A stretch of DNA of 64,000 bases from Erwinia pyri (GCF_030758455.1 NZ_CP132353.1:4402001-4466000); one strand, 5' to 3'. Counted from the stretch's first letter, positions 18,615-30,425 are shown. The notes: generated from the sequence alone by a model not told the origin. Made by a program: numbers and translations.

Positions 18615-18702
18615 GAAGTGTGAGCGTGAACGACTTATCTGCTAACATGCCCTATTGTTTCGGCATTTTTGGCGCAAGTCTCCGCACTTAATAAACATTG
18701 TG

Positions 18703-19976
18703 ATGACAACACTTTATACCGTTCTGCTCTATCTCATTCAGCCGCTGATTTGGCTCCGACTCTGGCTCCGCGGCCGGAAGGCTCCCGCCTACCGCAAACG
18801 CTGGGCAGAGCGCTATGGCTACTGTGCAGGCAAAGTAAAACCAGACGGTATTTTGCTGCACTCTGTTTCCGTTGGCGAGACGCTGGCCGCAGTGCCACTG
18901 GTGAGGGCGTTACGCCATCGTTATCCCGCTATGCCTATCACCGTCACTACCATGACGCCGACGGGATCGGAGCGTGCCGCTTCCGCCTTCGGCAAAGATG
19001 TGCACCATGTTTATCTGCCCTACGATCTGCCGGGCTCCATGAACCGTTTTCTGGATAATGTGAACCCTCGTCTAGTGATCATCATGGAAACCGAGCTCTG
19101 GCCAAACATGATTGCGCTGCTGCACCAGCGTAAGATCCCGCTGGTGATTGCCAATGCCCGTTTGTCGGCGCGTTCGGCCAAAGGCTATAAAAAGCTTGGA
19201 AAATTTATGCAGCAGCTGCTGCAACGCATTACGCTTATTGCGGCACAAAATGAGGAAGATGGTGAGCGCTTTATCAGCCTTGGCCTGAAGCGTTCCCAGC
19301 TCACCGTCACCGGTAGCCTGAAGTTCGACATCTCTGTTACGCCGGAGCTGGCCGCCCGCGCCATCACGCTGCGGCGTCAGTGGGCGCCCCGCCGTCCGGT
19401 ATGGATCGCCACCAGCACGCACGAGGGTGAAGAGAGCATTATTCTGGAAGCGCACCGCAAGCTGCTGGCCCGTTTCCCAAGTCTGCTGCTTATTCTGGTG
19501 CCTCGTCATCCTGAACGGTTCTCTACTGCCCGCGAAATGACGCAGAAAGCGGGTTTCAGTTACACCCTGCGCAGCAGCGGCGAGATCCCTTCCGGCAGCA
19601 CGCAGGTGGTGATTGGCGATACAATGGGCGAGCTGATGTTACTCTACGGGATTGCCGATGTGGCCTTTGTTGGCGGCAGCCTGGTTGAACGGGGAGGCCA
19701 TAATCCTCTGGAAGCCGCCGCGCATGCCATTCCTGTTCTGATGGGGCCACATACGTTCAACTTCAAAGATATCTGTGCCAAGCTGTCGCAGGCGGACGGA
19801 TTAATTACCGTGACGGATGCCGACTCGCTGGATAAAGAGATTGGCACCCTGCTGACTGATGAAGATTACCGCCTCTATTACGGCCGTCATGCTGTAGAAG
19901 TGCTTCATCAGAATCAGGGGGCGCTGCAGCGTCTGCTACAGTTACTCGAACCTCATCTGCCACAGCGGAATCACTA

Positions 19977-19977
<1 letters not shown>
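18703..19977 (+). CDS. waaA: Kdo transferase (3-deoxy-D-manno-octulosonic acid transferase)
   Basis: WaaA (KdtA) adds two Kdo residues to lipid IVA, an essential step of LPS synthesis at the inner membrane. I chose ATG 18703, which gives 424 residues against 425 in E. coli and starts with the usual membrane-anchoring segment ([15 protein letters not shown]). A TTG at 18655 in frame would add 16 unlikely residues. [11 protein letters not shown] with E59 is the conserved catalytic region, and [11 protein letters not shown] is the C-terminal donor motif. The stop TAA shares its last base with the next ATG (TAATG), so waaE is coupled. Confidence 0.97.
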
Positions 19978-21229
<1,252 letters not shown>

Positions 21230-21242
21230 CCCCGACACGCAG

Positions 21243-22052
21243 TTATTTCTGGCAGAGCGGACAGTAAAAGGTGCTGCGCTGGGCATGTCTGGCGCTTTGA
21301 ATTGGCGTTGAACAGACCCGACAGGGCTCACCTGCCCGTCCATATACCTGCAGCTCCTGCGCAAAATAGCCGGGTTTCCCGTCTGTTTGCAGGAAGTCAC
21401 GTAGCGTTGTCCCGCCCTGCTCAATAGAGCGTAACAGCACCGCCTTGATGGTATCTACCAGCAGCCCGGCTTCTGCCTGCGTTAAGGCCATGGCCGGACG
21501 ATCGGGCAGGATCCCGGCGGCAAACAGGGATTCGCTGGCATAGATGTTGCCGACACCCACCACCAGTTTATTATCCATCAGCCAGGGTTTTACCGGCGTC
21601 CGCTTGTTCCGCGATTTCTCAAAAAGATATTCTGCCGAGAAGGCCTCGCTGAGCGGTTCGGGGCCGAGATGCGCCAGTACATTACTGGCCGCGAGATCCG
21701 TGCTCCATAGCCAGGCACCGAAACGTCTGGGGTCGGTATAGCGTAATATCTTGCCGTTACTCATTACCAGATCAACGTGGTCATGTTTCGCTGGCGGCAG
21801 CTCTTCCGGCAGCACCCGCAGGCTTCCTGACATACCAAGATGGATAATTATCCAGCCATGGGGCAGTTCAATCAGCAGATACTTTGCCCGGCGCTGTACG
21901 CTAAGCACTGGTTGATCGCTGAGGCTGTGAATTTCGTGGGAGACCGGCCAACGCAGGCGGTCATTTCGGACGATAGCATGAAGAATAGTCGCGCCCACCA
22001 GATGGGGCTCAATGCCACGGCGACTGGTTTCAACTTCTGGTAATTCCGGCAT
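21243..22052 (-). CDS. mutM: Formamidopyrimidine-DNA glycosylase
   Basis: MutM removes 8-oxoguanine and formamidopyrimidines from DNA and cleaves the abasic site. The mature start is the ATG at 22052, giving PELPEVE directly after Met; P2 is the catalytic nucleophile and E3 the general acid, so a longer upstream start would be wrong. The 269 residues equal E. coli. The C-terminal zinc finger has four cysteines in C-x2-C and C-x2-C pairs (CRVC near 245, CPLC near 265). It lies downstream of rpmB-rpmG, separated by a terminator. Confidence 0.98.
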   Translation of the reverse strand: MPELPEVETSRRGIEPHLVGATILHAIVRNDRLRWPVSHEIHSLSDQPVLSVQRRAKYLLIELPHGWIIIHLGMSGSLRVLPEELPPAKHDHVDLVMSNGKILRYTDPRRFGAWLWSTDLAASNVLAHLGPEPLSEAFSAEYLFEKSRNKRTPVKPWLMDNKLVVGVGNIYASESLFAAGILPDRPAMALTQAEAGLLVDTIKAVLLRSIEQGGTTLRDFLQTDGKPGYFAQELQVYGRAGEPCRVCSTPIQSARHAQRSTFYCPLCQK

Positions 22053-22091
22053 TTTCTCGCCTCCCGTGAAGGACCCTTTTCCTGTAAAAAC

Positions 22092-22117
22092 AAAAAACCC
22101 GGCCGGAGCCGGGTTTT
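22092..22117 (-). terminator. Rho-independent terminator after rpmG
   Basis: CCCGGC (22098-22103) and GCCGGG (22108-22113) form a GC stem with a 4-base loop. Runs of A on one side and T on the other give U tracts in both directions. On the minus strand it ends the rpmB-rpmG transcript and would only partly let transcription continue into mutM. Confidence 0.85.
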
Positions 22118-22134
22118 TCATCCACTGAAATCAA

Positions 22135-22305
<171 letters not shown>

Positions 22306-22318
22306 TCAGTTCCTTACC

Positions 22319-22576
<258 letters not shown>

Positions 22577-22700
22577 TCAGCTCGAGCTTTAAAAATAAGG
22601 TTTTGGCCGCCTCGTCAGGCTCTTAGCCCATCCAGGCGAGTTCTATGTGAACCCGCTGAGCAGGCCCATACGCCAAACCCGAGATTCTCAAAGGTGGCGT

Positions 22701-22729
22701 AGTATACGCCCTGAGCCGCCGGTGCTCAA
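22701..22729 (-). promoter_or_regulatory. Sigma-70 promoter of rpmB-rpmG
   Basis: On the minus strand TTGAGC (22724-22729), a 17-base spacer and TATACT (22701-22706) give a near-consensus sigma-70 promoter. It leaves a leader of about 140 bases before rpmB, within which no open frame of note is seen. Confidence 0.8.
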
Positions 22730-22837
22730 GTCCCGAACAGATAAAGATCCCTTTGGATCGTGCAAAATTGCTTCATTTGAACAATTTATTATGTCCCCGA
22801 TGGGGTAAAAAAGCCGCAAACCGCCAATCCTGATGGG

Positions 22838-23509
22838 CTATATCCACCCTCTTTCGGCAAAAGAAACCGATTCCCCGCGCCCGATGACGATATGGTCCAG
22901 CACCTGAATATTCAGCAACTGGCAGGCGGCGATGATTTGCTGCGTCACCGCGTGGTCAGCTTTGCTGGGTTTGGCATTGCCGGAAGGATGGTTGTGTGCC
23001 AGAACCAGCGCGGCGGCGTTATGCTTCAGTGCTGCCTTCACAATTTCCCTGGGATGCACCTCCACGCAGTTCACCGTTCCGGCAAACATCTCGCAGGAGT
23101 GAATAATGCGATGCTGATTATTTAAAAACAGCACCATAAAAATTTCGCGCTCACGGTGCGCCAGCTGGCTGTGAAAATAGTAAAGCATCTCGGTTGTGCT
23201 CGCAGCTACCGGGTTTTCCTGCGCCTGCGTGCAGGTAAAAAAACGCCGGGCTAACTCTACGATGGCACTCAGCTGGGCATATTTGGCATGACCAATGCCT
23301 TTGATATCGTTAAACGCTGCCCTTTCTGCCGTCATTAACTGATAGAGCGATCCGAAATGGTCAAGCAGCTGCTGGGCCAGTGCCATCACATGTAATCCGC
23401 CCGACCCCGTGCGTAAAAAAAGGGCCAGCAGTTCAGCATCGCTCAAGTCAGCGGCGCCCTTTGCCAGTAATTTTTCTCTGGGTGGTGCATCTTTCCATTG
23501 CGTTTCCAT
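22838..23509 (-). CDS. radC: RadC family JAB-domain protein
   Basis: The protein of 223 residues has an N-terminal helix-hairpin-helix-like region and a C-terminal JAB/MPN domain with the metalloprotease-type motif HNHPSG followed by S and D (HNHPSGNAKPSKAD). The biochemical role is not settled despite the old DNA-repair name. I chose ATG 23509 because GGAG lies 8 bases upstream; ATG 23515 is an equal alternative with another GGAG 9 bases upstream. Length is close to E. coli (222). It diverges from coaBC. Confidence 0.95.
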   Translation of the reverse strand: METQWKDAPPREKLLAKGAADLSDAELLALFLRTGSGGLHVMALAQQLLDHFGSLYQLMTAERAAFNDIKGIGHAKYAQLSAIVELARRFFTCTQAQENPVAASTTEMLYYFHSQLAHREREIFMVLFLNNQHRIIHSCEMFAGTVNCVEVHPREIVKAALKHNAAALVLAHNHPSGNAKPSKADHAVTQQIIAACQLLNIQVLDHIVIGRGESVSFAERGWI

Positions 23510-23696
23510 CTGCATCTCTCCTTTCTCCGCCCCCAAAAGCATGGCATTATATACAGTACTTATCTACCCCTCCAGCCTGACTCCGCGAGTGGCTTCGCAA
23601 AGACAACGTTGTGCTAACAGGCACCCGTGGATGAGTATGATAAAATAGCGCCATAGTGGCGGCGAATAGCCAGTCTGACTTTATAAGGCGAGCATC

Positions 23697-24911
23697 ATGA
23701 TGGGATTAACCGGCAAACATATTGTTCTGGGCGTCAGCGGAGGCATTGCGGCCTACAAAGCACCGGAGCTGGTCAGGCGGCTGCGTGACCGCGGGGCTGA
23801 GGTCCGTGTGGTCATGACCGAGGCGGCAAAAGCTTTTATTACGCCTCTCAGCCTGCAAGCCGTGTCCGGTTATCCCGTCTCGGATGACCTTCTCGACCCG
23901 GCAGCCGAAGCCGCAATGGGCCATATCGAGTTAGGAAAATGGGCCGACCTGGTAATCCTGGCACCCGCTACCGCCGATCTCATTGCACGGGTTACGGCGG
24001 GGATGGCAAACGATCTGGTCACCACGATTTGCCTGGCAACGCCTGCGCCCATCGCCGTGGTGCCCGCGATGAATCAGCAGATGTACCGGGCTGCGCCTAC
24101 TCAGCATAATTTAAGGCTGCTTTCGGAACGGGGCGTGATGCTGTGGGGACCGGACAGCGGTAGCCAGGCGTGTGGTGATATCGGCCCGGGCAGAATGTTA
24201 GATCCGCTGGCAATTGTAGATGCCGCAGTAGCCTGGGCTTCACCCGTCAACGATCTGAAACATCTTAATATTATGATCACGGCCGGCCCAACCCGCGAGG
24301 CGCTCGACCCCGTGCGGTTCATTACCAACCATAGCTCAGGTAAGATGGGTTACGCCATTGCCGCAGCGGCGGCAAAACGAGGCGCGAACGTAACGCTGGT
24401 CAGTGGGCCTGTAACGTTAGCGACGCCTGCGTGGGTGAAACGCATTGATGTGAATACTGGCCTGGAGATGCAGCAGGCAGTAATGAACACCATCGCTCAG
24501 CAGCATATTTTTATCGCAGCCGCAGCCGTTGCGGATTATCGTTCCGCTGAGATAGCCGCTGAAAAAATAAAAAAACAGGGTGATGAAGTCACCCTCAAAA
24601 TGGTAAAAAACCCCGATATTGTCGCCGGGGTGGGTCACCTTGTTGAGAATCGACCCTATGTGGTGGGATTTGCGGCAGAAACCCAGAATGTGGAAGAATA
24701 CGCACAACAAAAACGGGTACGTAAAAACCTGGATTTAATCTGCGCTAACGATGTTTCGAAAGCCGGGCAGGGTTTCAACAGCGATACCAATGCCCTGCAC
24801 CTTTTTTGGCAGGAAGGAGAGAAAGCCTTACCGCTCAGCGATAAGTCACTCCTTGGCCAACAGTTACTAGACGAGATAGTCAGCCGTTATGATGAAAAAA
24901 ATCGACGTTAA
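23697..24911 (+). CDS. coaBC: Bifunctional phosphopantothenoylcysteine decarboxylase / phosphopantothenate-cysteine ligase
   Basis: CoaBC (Dfp) performs two successive steps of CoA synthesis: CTP-dependent addition of cysteine to phosphopantothenate, and FMN-dependent decarboxylation. The N-terminal ~190 residues form the flavin-binding HFCD decarboxylase domain, beginning [13 protein letters not shown] and containing the active-site region PAMNQQMY. The C-terminal ~215 residues form the CTP-binding ligase domain with [25 protein letters not shown] and AAVADYR. Length (404) matches E. coli (406). A start one codon later (23700) is possible. It overlaps dut by 23 bases. Confidence 0.98.
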   Translation: MMGLTGKHIVLGVSGGIAAYKAPELVRRLRDRGAEVRVVMTEAAKAFITPLSLQAVSGYPVSDDLLDPAAEAAMGHIELGKWADLVILAPATADLIARVTAGMANDLVTTICLATPAPIAVVPAMNQQMYRAAPTQHNLRLLSERGVMLWGPDSGSQACGDIGPGRMLDPLAIVDAAVAWASPVNDLKHLNIMITAGPTREALDPVRFITNHSSGKMGYAIAAAAAKRGANVTLVSGPVTLATPAWVKRIDVNTGLEMQQAVMNTIAQQHIFIAAAAVADYRSAEIAAEKIKKQGDEVTLKMVKNPDIVAGVGHLVENRPYVVGFAAETQNVEEYAQQKRVRKNLDLICANDVSKAGQGFNSDTNALHLFWQEGEKALPLSDKSLLGQQLLDEIVSRYDEKNRR

Positions 24912-25347
24912 GATTCTGGATGCGCGTGTAGGTAAAGAGTTCCCCTTACCAACTTATGCGACCTCAGGATCGGCGGGCCTTGACCTGCGTGCATGCCTGG
25001 ATGAAGCCCTGCTTCTGGCGCCTGGTGCAACCACGCTGGTTCCTACTGGCCTGGCCATCCATATTGGCGATCCGCAGCTGGCCGCGGTGCTCCTTCCCCG
25101 CTCGGGTCTTGGCCATAAACATGGCGTGGTGCTGGGCAATCTGGTGGGTTTAATCGATTCTGACTATCAGGGTCAATTAATGGTTTCTGTCTGGAACCGT
25201 AGCCAGCAAGCCTTCAACATTGAACCGGGCGAGCGTATTGCGCAGATGGTCTTTGTGCCGGTCGTTCAGGCTGAATTCAATCTTGTCGAAGAGTTTGATA
25301 CCAGCGACCGCGGAGAGGGCGGCTTTGGTCATTCGGGCCGCCAGTAA
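24889..25347 (+). CDS. dut: dUTP diphosphatase
   Basis: Dut hydrolyses dUTP to dUMP, preventing uracil incorporation in DNA and feeding dTMP synthesis. The 152-residue trimeric-type enzyme shows its motifs in order: [32 protein letters not shown] and the C-terminal [10 protein letters not shown]. The start lies inside coaBC, overlapping 23 bases as in E. coli, so the two are coupled. Confidence 0.99.
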   Translation: MMKKIDVKILDARVGKEFPLPTYATSGSAGLDLRACLDEALLLAPGATTLVPTGLAIHIGDPQLAAVLLPRSGLGHKHGVVLGNLVGLIDSDYQGQLMVSVWNRSQQAFNIEPGERIAQMVFVPVVQAEFNLVEEFDTSDRGEGGFGHSGRQ

Positions 25348-25393
25348 CGGCTACCCTACCGATAAATAGCGTTTTACCTATCCTTATTTTCCT

Positions 25394-25414
25394 CCGCGAA
25401 CGCAATGTTCGCGG
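25394..25414. repeat. 8-bp hairpin between dut and slmA
   Basis: CCGCGAAC (25394-25401) and GTTCGCGG (25407-25414) are perfect inverted arms with a 5-base loop. No T tract follows, so it is not a clear terminator. It could attenuate transcription from dut into slmA or bind a regulator. Confidence 0.4.
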
Positions 25415-25468
25415 ACGTTGCGTGGGCATCTGCCCGTTCAAGGTGATATTTCAGGGGTCTTTCAGGAC

Positions 25469-26065
25469 ATGGCAGAGAAAAAGAGTGCGAAAAGGAATCG
25501 TCGCGAAGAAATATTGCAGGCTCTGGCGCAGATGCTGGAATCAAGCGATGGCAGTCAGCGTATTACCACAGCTAAGCTGGCCGCAAGCGTAGGGGTATCA
25601 GAGGCCGCGCTTTACCGGCATTTTCCCAGTAAAACCAGGATGTTTGACAGCCTGATTGAGTTTATTGAAGACAGCCTGATTACGCGCATCAATCTGATTT
25701 TAAAAGACGAAAAAGAGACGCTGCCGCGTCTGCGTCTGATCATCCAGTTAATTCTGGGCTTTGGTGAGCGTAATCCGGGTTTAACGCGCATCCTGACCGG
25801 TCACGCCCTGATGTTTGAGCAGGATCGCCTGCAGGGCAGAATCAATCAGCTGTTTGAGCGCATTGAGGTGCAGCTTCGCCAGGTATTGCGCGAACAGAAA
25901 ATGCGGGAAGGAGAAGGGTTCACCACTGATGAGGCGCTTTTAGCGAGCCAGCTACTCGCCTTCTGTGAAGGACTTCTCTCACGCTTTGTGCGCTCAGGAT
26001 TCCGCTACCGTCCCACTGTTGAATTTGAGACCCGCTGGCCGTTGCTGGCCTCACAACTGGTATAG
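25469..26065 (+). CDS. slmA: Nucleoid occlusion factor SlmA
   Basis: SlmA is a TetR-family DNA-binding protein that, bound at SBS sites on the nucleoid, blocks FtsZ ring assembly over DNA. The product from ATG 25469 is 198 residues, equal to E. coli, starting [16 protein letters not shown]. The helix-turn-helix covers about residues 28-50 ([21 protein letters not shown]). An in-frame ATG at 25418 would add 17 unconserved residues and is unlikely. It follows dut by 121 bases. Confidence 0.97.
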   Translation: MAEKKSAKRNRREEILQALAQMLESSDGSQRITTAKLAASVGVSEAALYRHFPSKTRMFDSLIEFIEDSLITRINLILKDEKETLPRLRLIIQLILGFGERNPGLTRILTGHALMFEQDRLQGRINQLFERIEVQLRQVLREQKMREGEGFTTDEALLASQLLAFCEGLLSRFVRSGFRYRPTVEFETRWPLLASQLV

Positions 26066-26092
26066 CAAAAAGCGGGTCAGAGAGTGACCCGC
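26066..26092 (-). terminator. Rho-independent terminator after pyrE
   Basis: GCGGGTCA (26072-26079) and TGACCCGC (26085-26092) form a perfect 8-bp stem with a 5-base loop. On the minus strand it is followed by five T, so it ends the rph-pyrE transcript 7 bases after the pyrE stop. For slmA, on the other strand, no T tract follows. Confidence 0.85.
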
Positions 26093-26099
26093 AGCAAGC

Positions 26100-26741
26100 T
26101 TAAATGCCATACTCTTTGCGGTACGCCTGCACGGTGATCAGCCGGTCGGCCAGTTCAGGCTTCTCTTCCAGCCAGGTAACCAGATCGTTCAGGGTGATAA
26201 TCGAGATCACCTTACAGCCATAATCCCGCTCAACTTCCTGAATGGCAGACTCCTGACCGCGCCCACGCTCCTGGCGGTCGAGGGAGATCAGCACGCCAGC
26301 CAGCGTGGCATTATTCGCAGAGATAATCTCCATTGATTCGCGGATAGCCGTGCCAGCAGTGATCACATCATCCACCAGCATAATGCGCCCCTGCAGCGGA
26401 CTGCCGACCAGCGTGCCGCCCTCACCGTGATCTTTCGCTTCCTTGCGGTTGAAACAGTAAGGCACATCGCGGTCATGATGATCGGCCAGCGCCACGGCGG
26501 TGGTGGTCGCAATGGGAATGCCTTTATAGGCCGGACCGAAGAGTAAATCGAAATCGATACCTGAATCTACCAGCGCCTGGGCATAGAACCGTCCCAGTAA
26601 CGCCAAATCGCGGCCGGTGTTAAACAGACCAGCATTAAAGAAATAAGGGCTGGTACGCCCTGATTTCAGCGTGAACTCACCAAACTTCAGCACCTGCTTG
26701 TTGATGGCGAATTCGATAAATTGGCGCTGCCAGGCTTTCAT
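26100..26741 (-). CDS. pyrE: Orotate phosphoribosyltransferase
   Basis: PyrE makes orotidine 5'-phosphate from orotate and PRPP in pyrimidine synthesis. The 213 residues equal E. coli. The PRPP-binding motif is [13 protein letters not shown] near residues 120-132, and the flexible catalytic loop holds [12 protein letters not shown]. It lies 55 bases after rph, with an attenuator between them. Confidence 0.99.
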   Translation of the reverse strand: MKAWQRQFIEFAINKQVLKFGEFTLKSGRTSPYFFNAGLFNTGRDLALLGRFYAQALVDSGIDFDLLFGPAYKGIPIATTTAVALADHHDRDVPYCFNRKEAKDHGEGGTLVGSPLQGRIMLVDDVITAGTAIRESMEIISANNATLAGVLISLDRQERGRGQESAIQEVERDYGCKVISIITLNDLVTWLEEKPELADRLITVQAYRKEYGI

Positions 26742-26763
26742 CTTTTGATCCTCTGCTTGTCAT

Positions 26764-26788
26764 AAAAAAGGCGACTCTGCGGTCGCCT
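26764..26788 (-). terminator. pyrE attenuator (intercistronic terminator)
   Basis: On the minus strand AGGCGAC, a 6-base loop, GTCGCCT and then a T run form a terminator between the rph stop and the pyrE start. In E. coli the same arrangement attenuates pyrE: when UTP is low, ribosomes translating the end of rph stay close behind polymerase and prevent the hairpin. The intact rph frame ends just upstream here, so the mechanism should hold. Confidence 0.88.
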
Positions 26789-26796
26789 GGAAATAT

Positions 26797-27513
26797 TTAC
26801 TCTTTCAGCGCTGCTTTCTGCGCCAGGATCAGGGAGTCAATCCCTCCCCGCGCCAGCGCCAGCAGCTGAAGCAGCTCATCGTGGCTGAACGGCTCGCCTT
26901 CAGCCGTTCCCTGCACTTCAATCATGCGGCCATCTTCGGTCATAACCACATTCATGTCGGTCTCTGCAGCAGAGTCTTCAACATACTCCAGATCGCAGAG
27001 CGCTTCACCATTGACGATACCAACGGAAATCGCTGCGACCATTCCCTTCATCGGGTTCGCTTTCAGTTTGCCAATCGCCACCAGATGGTTCAGCGCATCG
27101 GCCAGCGCCACGCAGGCACCGGTGATAGAAGCGGTACGGGTTCCGCCATCTGCCTGCAGCACGTCGCAGTCCAGGGTGATGGTAAATTCACCCAGCGCTT
27201 TTAAATCCAGCGCGGCACGCAGCGAGCGGGCAATCAGGCGCTGAATTTCCAGCGTGCGGCCACCCTGCTTGCCTTTTGCGGCTTCGCGGGCGTTACGGCT
27301 GTGGGTTGCGCGCGGCAACATACCATATTCAGCGGTTACCCAGCCCTGGCCCTGGCCTTTGAGAAAACGCGGCACGCCCTCTTCAATAGTGGCGGTACAA
27401 AGAACTTTGGTATCACCGAATTCAACCAGAACTGAACCTTCAGCATGTTTGGTGTAGTGACGGGTCAGTGTGACGGGACGCACTTGTTGAGCGCTACGGC
27501 CTGCTGGACGCAT
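26797..27513 (-). CDS. rph: Ribonuclease PH
   Basis: RNase PH trims tRNA 3' ends with phosphate. The 238 residues from ATG 27513 ([14 protein letters not shown]) give the full-length enzyme with the family segments [13 protein letters not shown] and [14 protein letters not shown], and [14 protein letters not shown]. Unlike E. coli K-12, where rph is frameshifted, this copy appears intact to its C-terminus. In-frame codons upstream (to 27552) are not conserved. It is the first gene of the rph-pyrE operon. Confidence 0.98.
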   Translation of the reverse strand: MRPAGRSAQQVRPVTLTRHYTKHAEGSVLVEFGDTKVLCTATIEEGVPRFLKGQGQGWVTAEYGMLPRATHSRNAREAAKGKQGGRTLEIQRLIARSLRAALDLKALGEFTITLDCDVLQADGGTRTASITGACVALADALNHLVAIGKLKANPMKGMVAAISVGIVNGEALCDLEYVEDSAAETDMNVVMTEDGRMIEVQGTAEGEPFSHDELLQLLALARGGIDSLILAQKAALKE

Positions 27514-27550
27514 GGTTTCTCTCCGGCTTGCAAAACTTGATTGGCTGCGC

Positions 27551-27579
27551 ATTATACGGATTTCACCGCCGAATGCCTA
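27551..27579 (-). promoter_or_regulatory. Sigma-70 promoter of rph-pyrE
   Basis: On the minus strand TAGGCA (27574-27579), 17 bases and a perfect TATAAT (27551-27556) form a good promoter about 40 bases before the rph start. Confidence 0.72.
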
Positions 27580-27725
27580 TGCCCGGCTGCTGCCGGCGGC
27601 GTTTCTTATGCCGCTGTCGGCAATGTAATGAGGAAATCAGCAAGATAGCGCAAGGCAGGATGAAATGAACCCTGAGTTGTGGCTAAATGCAGCCCTCTTT
27701 CTTTGCTCTGCCGGACATCGCTGAT

Positions 27726-28907
27726 ATGGAAGTACTTCATTTTATTCTGGCCCTCGCGGTCATCTTTTGCCTGGCGTTGCTGTTCAGCCACGATCGTAAA
27801 AAAATTCGCCCTCGGGTCATTCTTCAGCTGATAGTGATTGAAGCTGCTCTGGCCTATTTCTTCCTGCATGCAACCAGCGGCCTCTCGGTGGTGACGGCAG
27901 TTTCCGGCTTCTTCGAAACGCTGTTGAAATTTGCCGGACAGGGATCGGAATTTGTATTCGGCGGCATGGCCAGCCAGGGACTGGCGTTCATCTTCCTGGG
28001 CGTGCTTTGCCCGATCATCTTTATTTCGGCGCTGATCGGTATTTTGCAGCATTTGCGCATTTTGCCACTGCTAATCCGCCTGGTGGGCACCCTTCTCTCT
28101 AAGGTAAATGGCATGGGAAAACTTGAGTCCTTTAACGCCGTCAGTACGCTCATTCTGGGCCAGTCAGAAAACTTTATCGCTTATAAAGGTATTCTTGCTG
28201 ATATCTCTGAGCGCCGTCTCTATTCCATGGCGGCGGCGGCGATGTCTACGGTATCGCTGTCGATTGTGGGGGCGTATATGTCAATGATTGAGCCGCGCTA
28301 TGTGGTCGCCGCGCTGCTGCTGAATATGTTCAGCACCTTCATTATCCTGTCGATTATTAATCCCACCATGCCGGGCGACGAACCGGAAATCAGACTGGAA
28401 AAGCTGCATGAAGATCAGAGCTTCTTTGAAATGCTGGGGGAGTACATTCTGGCAGGCTTTAAAGTCGCGATGATTATTATGGCGATGCTGATTGGCTTTA
28501 TCGCCCTGATTGCCGCCGTTAACGCTCTCTTCTCCAGCCTGTTCGGCATCAGTTTCCAGCAGATTCTGGGCTATCTCTTCTGGCCGTTTGCCTGGCTGAT
28601 TGGTATTCCCGCCCCGGATGCGCTGCGCGCTGCCAGCATCATGGCCACCAAGCTGGTGGCTAATGAGTTTGTCGCCATGATCGAGCTGAAGAAAATTGCG
28701 GCCGACCTTTCCCCGCGGGGATTAGGCATCCTCTCGGTGTTCCTGGTTTCCTTCGCCAACTTCGCCTCAATCGGCATTGTGGCGGGTGCGATAAAGGGTC
28801 TGAACGAACAGCAGGGCAATGTGGTTTCACGGTATGGCCTGAAGCTGGTCTACGGATCCACGCTGGTTAGCCTGCTTTCAGCCGCGTTTGCCGGACTGGT
28901 GTTATAA
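27726..28907 (+). CDS. nupC: Nucleoside:proton symporter NupC
   Basis: NupC is a concentrative nucleoside transporter of the inner membrane. The 393 residues align well with E. coli NupC (400) from memory: [10 protein letters not shown] at the start, [10 protein letters not shown] and [17 protein letters not shown] in the middle, then [14 protein letters not shown], and [15 protein letters not shown] and [12 protein letters not shown] near the end. About 10 hydrophobic spans are visible. I prefer ATG 27726, matching the E. coli N-terminus; ATG 27687 would add 13 residues. No good ribosome binding site or promoter is seen. In E. coli nupC lies elsewhere on the chromosome. Confidence 0.93.
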   Translation: MEVLHFILALAVIFCLALLFSHDRKKIRPRVILQLIVIEAALAYFFLHATSGLSVVTAVSGFFETLLKFAGQGSEFVFGGMASQGLAFIFLGVLCPIIFISALIGILQHLRILPLLIRLVGTLLSKVNGMGKLESFNAVSTLILGQSENFIAYKGILADISERRLYSMAAAAMSTVSLSIVGAYMSMIEPRYVVAALLLNMFSTFIILSIINPTMPGDEPEIRLEKLHEDQSFFEMLGEYILAGFKVAMIIMAMLIGFIALIAAVNALFSSLFGISFQQILGYLFWPFAWLIGIPAPDALRAASIMATKLVANEFVAMIELKKIAADLSPRGLGILSVFLVSFANFASIGIVAGAIKGLNEQQGNVVSRYGLKLVYGSTLVSLLSAAFAGLVL

Positions 28908-28914
28908 CCCCACA

Positions 28915-28938
28915 GCCCGGCTAAGCGCCGGGCTTGTT
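28915..28938 (+). terminator. Terminator after nupC
   Basis: GCCCGGC (28915-28921) and GCCGGGC (28927-28933) with a 5-base loop are followed by TTGTT. It lies 8 bases after the nupC stop and ends at the stop codon of the opposing lipoprotein gene. Confidence 0.7.
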
Positions 28939-29363
28939 CAGAACGCTACGCAGACGGGTGAGTCTACCCGCATCACAGACTCCTGCTGAAACTGCTGTTT
29001 ATACCGCGTACGTAACGCTTCTATATTCCGCTCAGCTGGCTCGCCTGGTGAATGGATCACCATTAAAACTTTACTGTTCTCCCGGGCAATCTTGCCACTT
29101 CCTTCCAGCCATTGCCCTCTGGCATCAAATACCGTCAGCCCCTCTTTGAAGCGTGGTGTAATCTCTTTATCCACGAACGACTGCCATTCCGGAGCGGTAA
29201 TACCGGCACCCAGTGGCCTGCTCAGACCAAAATAGAGCGAGGTTTGCGTCATTGCGTCGCCGGAGGTGCAGGCAGGAAAGCTGAAGGCGGAATGAGGGGC
29301 CGGTGCTGAACACCCGCTTATCAGAGCAGCCAGCGCCAGCGCGGCCAGTGAAATCGTCTTCAT
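28938..29363 (-). CDS. DUF3574 domain lipoprotein
   Basis: The 141-residue product has a lipoprotein signal: a hydrophobic segment then L-I-S-G-C with C18 as the lipidation site. The next residues are A-P and not D, so by the Lol rule it should go to the outer membrane. The rest matches the DUF3574 pattern, with TSLYFGLSRPLG, DKEITPRFKEGLTVFDARGQW and KVLMVIHSPGE. The function of this family is unknown. It is a single-gene unit between nupC and yicC. Confidence 0.82.
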   Translation of the reverse strand: MKTISLAALALAALISGCSAPAPHSAFSFPACTSGDAMTQTSLYFGLSRPLGAGITAPEWQSFVDKEITPRFKEGLTVFDARGQWLEGSGKIARENSKVLMVIHSPGEPAERNIEALRTRYKQQFQQESVMRVDSPVCVAF

Positions 29364-29484
29364 AGAACTCCTTTCAGGTTTCAGGGTGGATCTGCATCTT
29401 AAGCTGACAGCAGTAAAACGCCAGAGGCTGCCGCTGATTTAGCGGAGTTTGACTGAATGCCTGTTAAGCCTCTCTCTGCGCCGC

Positions 29485-29490
29485 TATAAT
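29485..29490 (+). promoter_or_regulatory. -10 element upstream of yicC
   Basis: A perfect TATAAT lies 33 bases before the yicC ATG. The best -35 candidates at 17-18 bases are poor, so an activator or weak -35 is implied. Confidence 0.45.
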
Positions 29491-29523
29491 CCGTTCATCT
29501 TTCTCTGAAAATGGGTACAGAAC

Positions 29524-30387
29524 ATGATCCGCAGTATGACCGCCTACGCCCGGCGCGAAACCAAAGGCGACTGGGGCAGCGCAGCCTGGGAGCTTCGTTC
29601 CGTCAACCAGCGCTATTTAGAAACCTACATCCGCCTGCCGGAGCAGTTTCGTGGCCTTGAGCCCGTTATCCGTGAGCGTATTCGTAATCGTCTGACGCGC
29701 GGCAAAATTGAATGTAACCTGCGCTTTGATGCCGACCCGAGTGCGCAAAGCTCTCTGGTGCTGAATGAAAAGCTCGCTATCCAGCTGGTGCAGGCCGCGA
29801 ACTGGGTCAAAATGCAGAGCGATGAAGGGGAGATCAACCCGGTCGATATCCTGCGCTGGCCTGGCGTGATGTCTGCAGAAGAACAGGATCTGGATGCTAT
29901 CTCTGCTGAGCTGCTGAAATCGCTGGATCTGGCGCTGGACGACTTCATCACCTCCCGTGAAACGGAAGGTACCGCCCTGAAGTCGCTGATTGAGCAGCGT
30001 CTGGAAGGAGTGACCAATGAAGTGGTGAAAGTCCGGGCGCAAATGCCAGACGTGCTGAAATGGCAGCGTGAGCGCCTGGTGAGCAAGCTGGAAGATGCGC
30101 AGGTTCAGCTGGACAGTAACCGCGTAGAGCAGGAGCTGATCATGCTGGCGCAGCGCGTGGACGTTGCCGAAGAGCTGGACCGTCTGGAAGCGCACGTGAA
30201 AGAGACCTATAACATCCTGAAGAAGAAGGAAGCCGTTGGCCGCCGTCTCGACTTTATGATGCAGGAGTTCAATCGCGAGTCGAACACCCTGGCCTCAAAA
30301 TCGATCAATGCCGAAGTGACCACCTCTGCCATCGAGCTGAAAGTGCTGATTGAGCAGATGCGCGAGCAGATCCAGAACATCGAGTAA
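29524..30387 (+). CDS. yicC: YicC family endoribonuclease
   Basis: The 287 residues equal E. coli YicC and match it closely: MIRSMTAYARRE at the start, RSVNQRYLET, and the C-terminal DUF1732 segment GRRLDFMMQEFNRESNTLASKS (two overlapping parts). The family has been reported to have RNase activity and to affect stationary-phase survival. The protein is soluble with long helices. It has its own promoter and a strong terminator. Confidence 0.96.
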   Translation: MIRSMTAYARRETKGDWGSAAWELRSVNQRYLETYIRLPEQFRGLEPVIRERIRNRLTRGKIECNLRFDADPSAQSSLVLNEKLAIQLVQAANWVKMQSDEGEINPVDILRWPGVMSAEEQDLDAISAELLKSLDLALDDFITSRETEGTALKSLIEQRLEGVTNEVVKVRAQMPDVLKWQRERLVSKLEDAQVQLDSNRVEQELIMLAQRVDVAEELDRLEAHVKETYNILKKKEAVGRRLDFMMQEFNRESNTLASKSINAEVTTSAIELKVLIEQMREQIQNIE

Positions 30388-30425
30388 CTTCACAGGCAAC
30401 GACAGTCTCGTTCCTGCATTTATAA

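Noticed and set aside
18655..18702. Longer waaA start at TTG 18655
   Set aside because: The added residues are unlike the family N-terminus; ATG 18703 gives the usual membrane anchor and length.
22053..22121. Longer mutM start
   Set aside because: MutM needs proline directly after the initiator Met as its nucleophile, so the start must be 22052.
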